Assembly: GCA_035468285.1 (NCBI GenBank) | Contig: DATISY010000031.1 | Location: forward strand, 1-10,108 | Reading direction: 5' to 3' | Length of the DNA: 10,108 nt | Origin: PALSA-555 sp035468285 | GTDB taxonomy: Bacteria > Actinomycetota > Acidimicrobiia > IMCC26256 > PALSA-555 | Shown here: positions 5,817-10,108 of the stretch, in pieces | Layout of the letters: the number at the start of each line of letters is the position of its first letter | Position numbering within the stretch: position 1 is the first letter of the stretch | Notes under the pieces: generated by a model | Database searches by the model: none | Told to the model about the DNA's origin: nothing | Seen by the model: only the letters and a program-made list of their open reading frames with translations | Made by a program: the position numbers and the translations under genes

Positions 5817-7190
5817 GTGCTCTCCGAAACGCTGAACGTCGCGCTGCGTTCCGGCGGCGACTTCGCCGAGGTGTTCGCCGAGGACCGGACCTCCTCCAGT
5901 GGCCGCCTCGACGACGGGCGCGTCGAAGAGCTGGTGTCGGGCCGCCGGCGCGGCGCGGGCGTGCGCGTCGTGCGGGGCGAGACGACCGGGTTCGCCCACA
6001 CCGCCGACCTGTCGCCGGAGGGGTTGCGCGCCGCAGCCGAGGCCAGCGCCGCGGCGGCCCGCGGCGCGCCCGGTACACCCCCGCTGGTCTCGCTGGAGCG
6101 GCGCGACGTCGCGCCGGCACCGATCGCGGAGCCCCCCGAGGGGATCGACAAGGCCCGGAAGGTCGCGCTGCTCGAGCGGGCCGACACCGCGGCGCGGGCC
6201 CGGGGCGACGCGGTGCGTCAGGTGAGCGCGGGCTACGCCGACGGGCACCGTCACATCCTCGTGGCCAACTCCGACGGTCTCCTCGTCGAGGACGACCAGG
6301 TCCGAACCCGGTTTTCGGTCACCTGCGTCGCGGTCGGTGACACGGGACTGCGCACCGGGACCGAGGCGCCCGGCCGCACCGTGGGCTTCGAGCTCTTCGA
6401 CGACATCGCCCCCGAGACGGTCGCCACCACCGCCGCCGACCGGTCCCTGGCCATGCTCACGGCCCAGCCGGCCCCGTCGGGACCGATGCCGGTCGTGCTG
6501 CGCCGCGGCGCGGGCGGCGTCCTCTTCCACGAAGCCTGCGGGCACGGCCTCGAAGCCGACCTGGTCGACCGCGACGCGTCGGTCTTCCGCGGCCGGGTCG
6601 GGAACCGCGTCGCCGCGCCGATGGTCAACCTCGTCGACGACGGCACCTACGCCCGCGAATGGGGGACGTACGCGATCGACGACGAGGGACAACCCGCGGC
6701 GCGCACGACCCTCATCGAGGACGGGATCCTGACCGACTACCTGTGGGACGGCGTGCGGGCCCGCAAAGCCGGACGGTCGAGCACCGGCAACGGCCGGCGA
6801 GAGACGTACCAGCACCTGCCGATGGTCCGCATGACGAACACGTACCTGCTCGCCAGCGAGGACGATCCCGACGACATCATCGCCGACACCCCTTTCGGGC
6901 TGTACTGCGTCGCGCTCGGCGGCGGTCAGGTCGACACCGCGACCGGCGACTTCGTGTTCGGTGTCACCGAGGCGTACCTGATCGAGCACGGTCGGATCAC
7001 GGCCCCGGTCCGGGCCGCGCAGCTGATCGGGAACGGACCGGAAGTGCTGCGCCGCATCGACGCGGTCGGCTCGGACTTCGACACGTGGGCCGGCACCTGC
7101 GGCAAGAACGGGCAAGGTGTGCCCGTCTCGGCCGGTCAGCCCACGCTGCGGGTCTCGGAGCTGACGGTCGGCGGCACCGCGCGTGACTGA
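5817..7190 (+). CDS. tldD: Metalloprotease TldD (TldD/TldE, catalytic subunit)
   Basis: This 457-residue cytosolic protein is near the usual TldD length (about 480). The N-terminal domain starts with GGDFAEVFAEDR and RRRGAGVRVV. The catalytic motif HEACGH lies at 238-243 in GVLFHEACGHGLEADLV, and the third metal ligand is likely Cys428 in AGTCGKNGQG. TldD forms a heterodimer with TldE; in E. coli the pair proteolyses microcin B17 leader and the CcdA antitoxin, and homologues mature RiPPs. No candidate precursor peptide is visible here. The GTG at 5817 is the first standard in-frame start giving the normal N-terminus. There is no Shine-Dalgarno, and a CTG at 5802 in the same frame is an alternative. 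An out-of-frame ATG at 5815 overlaps the start. The gene overlaps tldE by 8 bases. Confidence 0.93.
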   Translation: MLSETLNVALRSGGDFAEVFAEDRTSSSGRLDDGRVEELVSGRRRGAGVRVVRGETTGFAHTADLSPEGLRAAAEASAAAARGAPGTPPLVSLERRDVAPAPIAEPPEGIDKARKVALLERADTAARARGDAVRQVSAGYADGHRHILVANSDGLLVEDDQVRTRFSVTCVAVGDTGLRTGTEAPGRTVGFELFDDIAPETVATTAADRSLAMLTAQPAPSGPMPVVLRRGAGGVLFHEACGHGLEADLVDRDASVFRGRVGNRVAAPMVNLVDDGTYAREWGTYAIDDEGQPAARTTLIEDGILTDYLWDGVRARKAGRSSTGNGRRETYQHLPMVRMTNTYLLASEDDPDDIIADTPFGLYCVALGGGQVDTATGDFVFGVTEAYLIEHGRITAPVRAAQLIGNGPEVLRRIDAVGSDFDTWAGTCGKNGQGVPVSAGQPTLRVSELTVGGTARD

Positions 7191-8538
7191 CGTCGAACCC
7201 GTCGCGGCGGCCCGCCAGCTCGCGGGGCGGGCCGCGCCGGGGGAACAGGTCGAGGTCTACGTCGTCCGGTCCCGCGAGACGGACGTCGAGGTGCTCCGCG
7301 GCGACGTGGAGTCCCTCACCGTCGCCGAGCAGGCCGGGCTCGGGGTCCGCGTCGTGCGCGACGGGCGTCTCGGGTACGCGTGGGTCGGGTCGCTCGACCC
7401 GGCGCTCACCGACACCGCGCTCGTCGAAGCCCGCGACAACGCCCGGTTCGCCGCCCCCGACGAGTGGCAGGGGCTCGTCAGCGCCGCCGATCTGAACGGG
7501 ACGACGCCCGTGACCCTCGACCTGTGGCGCGACGAGCTCCTCAGCGTCGACACCGCGGCGAAGGTCGACCTCGCCCTCCGCCTCGAAGCGGCGACCGCGG
7601 CCGCCGACCCGCTCGTCCGGATGGTCGAGTCCACGTCGTACGGCGACGCCGCCATCGACACCACGGTGGTGAGCTCGCTCGGTGTCGAAGCGACGATGCG
7701 ACGGACCTCGTGCTCGTGCTCCGCGGTGGCGCTCGCCGGCGACGGTCCCGAGACCCGCAGCGCATACGGCTTCTCCGTCGGGCGCACCTTCGACGAGCTC
7801 GACATCGACGGCACGGCCCGCGACGCCGCGAGCCGCGCCGTCCGGCTGCTGGGCGCCCGCCAGCCCCGCACGCAGCGGCTCCCGGTCGTGCTCGACCCGC
7901 TGGTGACCGGGTCGGTGCTCGGCGTCGTCGGCGGCGCGCTCAACGGCGAGTCGATCCTCAAGGGCCGATCCATGTTCGTCGGGCGCGGCGGCGAGGCGGT
8001 CGCCGCGCCCCACGTGACGCTCGTCGACGACCCCACCGACCCCGAGGCCCGGGGCGCCACCAGCCACGACGGTGAAGGCGTCCCCACCCGCCGCACCACC
8101 CTCATCGCCGAGGGGACCCTGCGCGGCGAGCTCCACAACGTCTACACCGGCCGCCGCTCGGGACACGGCACGACTGGCTCCGCGGTCCGGGGAATCGGTG
8201 GGCCGCCGTCGGTCGGGGCGCGCGCCCTCACCCTCACCTCCGGCAGCCGCTCCGCGGAGAAAATCGTCGCCTCGGTCGACGAGGGCCTCTACGTGCAGTC
8301 GGTGAGCGGCCTCCACTCCGGCACGAATCCCGTGAGCGGTGACTTCTCGGTCGGCGCCGTCGGGCTGATGATCCGATCGGGGAGCCTCGCCGAGCCGGTC
8401 CGGGAGATCACGATCGCGTCCACGTTGCAGCGGATGCTGCTCGACCTCGTCGAGGTCGGCGCCGACCGGCGCTGGCTCCCGGGATCGTCCGCGGGTGCGA
8501 CCGTGCTGATCGGCGAGATGCAGGTCAGCGGAAGCTGA
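7183..8538 (+). CDS. tldE: Metalloprotease-associated subunit TldE (PmbA)
   Basis: This 451-residue protein is of the length expected for PmbA/TldE. It shows the shared fold: VEVYVVRSRETDVEVLRGDVESLTVAEQ at the N-terminus in two parts, RLPVVLDPLVTGSVLGVVGGALNGES in the middle, and SGLHSGTNPVSGDFSVGAVG near the C-terminus. It lacks HExxxH, as expected for the non-catalytic partner. The GTG start lies inside the last codons of tldD (8-base overlap, 7183-7190), giving tight coupling and equal expression. Cys177 and Cys179 in TSCSCSA are unusual for a cytosolic protein of this composition, but no metal role is claimed. Its 3' end overlaps the convergent HAD gene by 14 bases. Confidence 0.93.
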   Translation: MTDVEPVAAARQLAGRAAPGEQVEVYVVRSRETDVEVLRGDVESLTVAEQAGLGVRVVRDGRLGYAWVGSLDPALTDTALVEARDNARFAAPDEWQGLVSAADLNGTTPVTLDLWRDELLSVDTAAKVDLALRLEAATAAADPLVRMVESTSYGDAAIDTTVVSSLGVEATMRRTSCSCSAVALAGDGPETRSAYGFSVGRTFDELDIDGTARDAASRAVRLLGARQPRTQRLPVVLDPLVTGSVLGVVGGALNGESILKGRSMFVGRGGEAVAAPHVTLVDDPTDPEARGATSHDGEGVPTRRTTLIAEGTLRGELHNVYTGRRSGHGTTGSAVRGIGGPPSVGARALTLTSGSRSAEKIVASVDEGLYVQSVSGLHSGTNPVSGDFSVGAVGLMIRSGSLAEPVREITIASTLQRMLLDLVEVGADRRWLPGSSAGATVLIGEMQVSGS

Positions 8539-9220
8539 CGCCGCGCCGCTCGAGGATGGCGTCGAGCTCCTCGATCGCCACGATCGGATCGACGCCGACG
8601 TGCACCGTCTCCAGACCTAACGCCGCGGCGGCGTCGATGTTGTCGCGGTTGTCGTCGAGGAACACTGCCGCGGACGCCGCGACCCCGAGGACCTCGCACG
8701 TGTGCGTGTAGATCGCCGGGTCGGGCTTGCGCATCCCCACCGCGCTGGAATCCACCACGACGGCGAACAGCTCGTCGACGGGGAACGTCGCCCGCCACGC
8801 GTTTCCGAACTCCCGGACGTTGTTGGTGAGCAGCGCCAGGCGCAGCGGCAGGTCGAGCAGCCGGCGGATGCAGTGCACGACCGGCCAGTGCACCGCCACC
8901 GCCGACGCGCCCGCGAACGCCCGGTACGCCTCGAGGTCGAGGGGCCGGCCGAGCACGTCCGGGGCTCGACGCTCGAGGCCCTGGAGGTAGTCGACCAACG
9001 CGAGCTCGCCCCGCTCGAGCCGATGAAAGTCGTGGACGGTGTCGCCGCCGTCGGCGGCGGAGGGCCCGAACATGAGCTCCTCGACCGAGCCCCGGGGATA
9101 GCCCATCTCGTCCTCGAAGACATGAAGGTCCCGGAGGAACCGAGCCGAGATCACGCCGCCGTAGTCGAAGATGACCGCCTCGATGGGGCCGGTAGCCCCG
9201 GCGGGGGACGCGTCGCTCAC
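8525..9220 (-). CDS. HAD superfamily hydrolase (subfamily IA, YihX/epoxide-hydrolase-N-terminal-like)
   Basis: This 231-residue protein has all four HAD motifs: FDYGGV with nucleophile Asp19, LLTNN with Thr132, Lys165 in GMRKPDPAIY, and FLDDNRDNIDAA with Asp189 and Asp190. A helical cap lies between motif I and motif II (about 30-115). Position +2 after the nucleophile is Gly rather than the usual Asp of HAD phosphatases; this is also seen in YihX-type phosphatases (DLGNV), so activity is still likely. The substrate is unknown, probably a small phosphorylated metabolite. The GTG start overlaps the zinc-ribbon gene stop by 4 bases (9217-9220), so it is coupled to it. Its 3' end overlaps the convergent tldE by 14 bases, so neither gene has room for a separate terminator before the other's coding region. 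Confidence 0.92.
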   Translation of the reverse strand: MSDASPAGATGPIEAVIFDYGGVISARFLRDLHVFEDEMGYPRGSVEELMFGPSAADGGDTVHDFHRLERGELALVDYLQGLERRAPDVLGRPLDLEAYRAFAGASAVAVHWPVVHCIRRLLDLPLRLALLTNNVREFGNAWRATFPVDELFAVVVDSSAVGMRKPDPAIYTHTCEVLGVAASAAVFLDDNRDNIDAAAALGLETVHVGVDPIVAIEELDAILERRGVSFR

Positions 9221-9603
9221 GTCGGCTTCGCGGCGCCCGCGGTCGACTTCGACTCGCCCGTCTTGGTCGTCGACGGCTTCGTGTCACCCGTGCCCCCACT
9301 GCCCGACTCTGACGGCTTGTCCGACGACGTGTCCGACGGGCCGGACTCCTTGGTCGCGGAGCCGTCCTTGCCGTCCGTGTCCTTGGGCTTGTGGTCGCCC
9401 GAGTCCTTGCGCTTGCTGTCGGCCGACCGGCTGTCGGTCTTGTAGAACCCCGAGCCCTTCAGCACGATCCCCGCGGGTATCAGGACCTTGAGGACCTCGC
9501 CACCGCAACCCTCGTCGTGGGTGTGGATGGCCTCGTCGGTGATCGACTGCCACAGCTCGAATTCCTCGCCGCACTGGGTGCAGCGGTATCGATAGGTGGG
9601 CAT
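9217..9603 (-). CDS. FmdB family zinc-ribbon protein with long charged tail
   Basis: This 128-residue protein opens with MPTYRYRCTQCGEEFELWQS and carries GIVLKGSGFYKTDSR at about 45-59, diagnostic of the FmdB/CxxC_CxxC_SSSS family of putative regulators. The first zinc knuckle, Cys8 and Cys11, is intact. The second knuckle has only Cys33 in DEGCGG; the usual first Cys of CPxCGG is Asp30, and His27 or His29 may supply the ligand. Residues 60-128 form a Lys/Ser/Asp/Gly/Thr-rich tail with no hydrophobic core, predicted disordered. The ATG at 9601-9603 is preceded by GGAGG; in-frame GTG/ATG codons further upstream (to 9678) would add a non-homologous extension. It is the first gene of an operon with the HAD hydrolase. 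Its exact role is not known for the family. Confidence 0.88.
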   Translation of the reverse strand: MPTYRYRCTQCGEEFELWQSITDEAIHTHDEGCGGEVLKVLIPAGIVLKGSGFYKTDSRSADSKRKDSGDHKPKDTDGKDGSATKESGPSDTSSDKPSESGSGGTGDTKPSTTKTGESKSTAGAAKPT

Positions 9604-9607
9604 GTCG

Positions 9608-9612
9608 CCTCC
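9608..9612 (-). promoter_or_regulatory. Ribosome binding site of the FmdB-type gene
   Basis: GGAGG on the minus strand lies 4 bases before the ATG at 9603. It fixes this start in preference to the in-frame upstream codons. Confidence 0.65.
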
Positions 9613-9624
9613 GCTCAGGGGCCG

Positions 9625-9641
9625 GTGACCGGCCCGGTCAC
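9625..9641. repeat. 17-base perfect palindrome in the fmdB leader
   Basis: GTGACCGG-C-CCGGTCAC has perfect 8-base arms around a single central base. It lies 22-38 bases upstream of the FmdB-type ATG and inside its predicted transcript. A copy of one half, GTGACCG, recurs at 9681-9687. It may be an operator for a dimeric repressor or one half of an RNA switch. Confidence 0.7.
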
Positions 9642-9654
9642 GGGCAACCACCCG

Positions 9655-9678
9655 ACCGGCTGGCCCACCGGCTGGCAC
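9655..9678. repeat. Tandem pair of 12-base repeats
   Basis: Two adjacent copies, ACCGGCTGGCCC and ACCGGCTGGCAC, differ at one base. They lie in the 150-base region between the divergent fmdB-type and plsY-type genes. They may be regulatory or a slippage product; the window gives no way to tell. Confidence 0.6.
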
Positions 9679-9697
9679 TCGTGACCGTTGACTGCTA

Positions 9698-9727
9698 ATG
9701 GTAAACGCCGGGAGGGTCCTCCGTCAT
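9698..9727 (-). promoter_or_regulatory. Candidate promoter of the FmdB-HAD operon
   Basis: On the minus strand ATGACG (9727 to 9722) is a fair -35 and TACCAT (9703 to 9698) a good -10, 18 bases apart. Transcription would start near 9691 and give a leader of about 88 bases. The spacer contains the inverted repeat GGAGG-GT-CCTCC (9711-9722), which could bind a regulator. The plus strand has a TTGACT at 9688-9693 but no matching -10 at the right distance. Confidence 0.45.
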
Positions 9728-9742
9728 CCCGGCACGGGCCCC

Positions 9743-9746
9743 GGAG
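9743..9746 (+). promoter_or_regulatory. Ribosome binding site of the PlsY-type gene
   Basis: GGAG, continuing as GGAGCGGAAGA, lies 7 bases before the ATG at 9754. This favours that start over the in-frame ATG at 9763, which would be very close to a less well placed purine run. Confidence 0.55.
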
Positions 9747-9753
9747 CGGAAGA

Positions 9754-10108
9754 ATGCCCGCGATGGTCCTCGTCGCCTGCCTGGTCCCCGCGGCCTACCT
9801 GCTCGGCACGTTCCCCAGCGCCGGCCTCGTGGCGCGGACCCAGGGCCGCGACGTTCTCCGCGAAGGATCGGGGAACCCCGGCGCGTCGAACGTCTTCCGC
9901 CTCCACGGCTGGAAAGCCGGCCTCGTCGTGCTGCTCTTCGACATCGGGAAAGGCGCCGGCGCGGCCGCGGTCGGCGTCGCCATCGACGGCCACCGAGGCG
10001 CGTTCATCCTCGGTGTCGCCGCGGTCATCGGCCACGTCTTCCCCGTGACGCGCCGGTTCAAGCGCGGCCGCGGCGTCGCGACCGCCGCGGGCGTCCTCGC
10101 GGTCGTCT
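9754..10108 (+). CDS. plsY: PlsY-type glycerol-3-phosphate acyltransferase, partial at the C-terminus
   Basis: The first 118 residues are visible and the rest is beyond the window. PlsY transfers the acyl group from acyl-phosphate to glycerol-3-phosphate, the first step of phospholipid synthesis, at the inner membrane. Visible motifs are AAYLLGTFPSAGLV (14-26), GSGNPGASNVFR (38-49), FDIGKG (62-67) and GHVFPVTRRF (93-102). Hydrophobic segments lie at about 4-24, 54-75 and 83-98. The third conserved motif reads FKRGRGVAT (102-110) where the family normally has FKGGKGVAT, so Gly and Lys are both replaced by Arg. It may thus be a divergent paralogue rather than the main PlsY. It is divergent from the FmdB-type gene across a 150-base gap with repeats. 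Confidence 0.88.
   Translation, partial: MPAMVLVACLVPAAYLLGTFPSAGLVARTQGRDVLREGSGNPGASNVFRLHGWKAGLVVLLFDIGKGAGAAAVGVAIDGHRGAFILGVAAVIGHVFPVTRRFKRGRGVATAAGVLAVV

Noticed and set aside
5610..7115. A 501-codon open frame on the minus strand, opposite tldD
   Set aside because: It has no family resemblance and its start and end cut through the thioesterase and tldD, both of which are well supported.
9655..9678. Start of a CRISPR-like or longer tandem repeat array
   Set aside because: There are only two 12-base units with no spacers and no further copies.
9698..10048. A 116-codon plus-strand frame at the end of the window
   Set aside because: It is Ser/Pro/Arg-rich noise in another frame of the PlsY-type gene, whose own frame carries the GSGNPGASN motif.

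Overview
The window reads as chromosomal DNA of a very GC-rich actinobacterium. The grounds are dense coding with strong G/C at third codon positions, frequent GTG starts, several 4-base GTGA stop/start overlaps, apparently leaderless genes with TANNNT -10 boxes, and a TPP enzyme very like mycobacterial IlvG. A member of Acidimicrobiia or a related deep lineage is my guess; nothing here fixes the taxon. I see no mobile element, CRISPR array, rRNA or tRNA.

Layout. (1) Positions 1-2275, minus strand, read from right to left: a flippase-like multi-pass membrane protein, a PAP2_3-type lipid phosphatase/phosphotransferase, and a VOC (glyoxalase-fold) enzyme cut by the window edge. (2) Positions 2328-4786, plus strand: an alpha/beta hydrolase translationally coupled to an IlvG-like TPP enzyme. 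(3) Positions 4805-5781, minus strand: a FlK-like hotdog thioesterase, then a proline-rich single-pass membrane protein. (4) Positions 5817-8538, plus strand: tldD and tldE, the two subunits of the TldD/TldE metalloprotease. (5) Positions 8525-9603, minus strand: an FmdB-type zinc-ribbon protein, then a HAD hydrolase. (6) Positions 9754-10108, plus strand: the start of a PlsY-type glycerol-3-phosphate acyltransferase. The window therefore alternates short divergent and convergent operons.

The genes look like housekeeping or general metabolism: membrane lipid work (flippase, PAP2, PlsY), thiamine-dependent carboligation or decarboxylation, acyl-CoA hydrolysis, and peptide or RiPP maturation (TldD/E). 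I find no clear new multi-gene system. The most unusual signals lie between genes. Two of the three divergent junctions carry a symmetric TANNNTA -10 box that could fire in both directions, with the minus-strand product leaderless in each case; one box sits inside a perfect 7-3-7 inverted repeat. The third divergent junction holds a 17-base palindrome plus a distant copy of one half, so the fmdB leader RNA could form two mutually exclusive hairpins.
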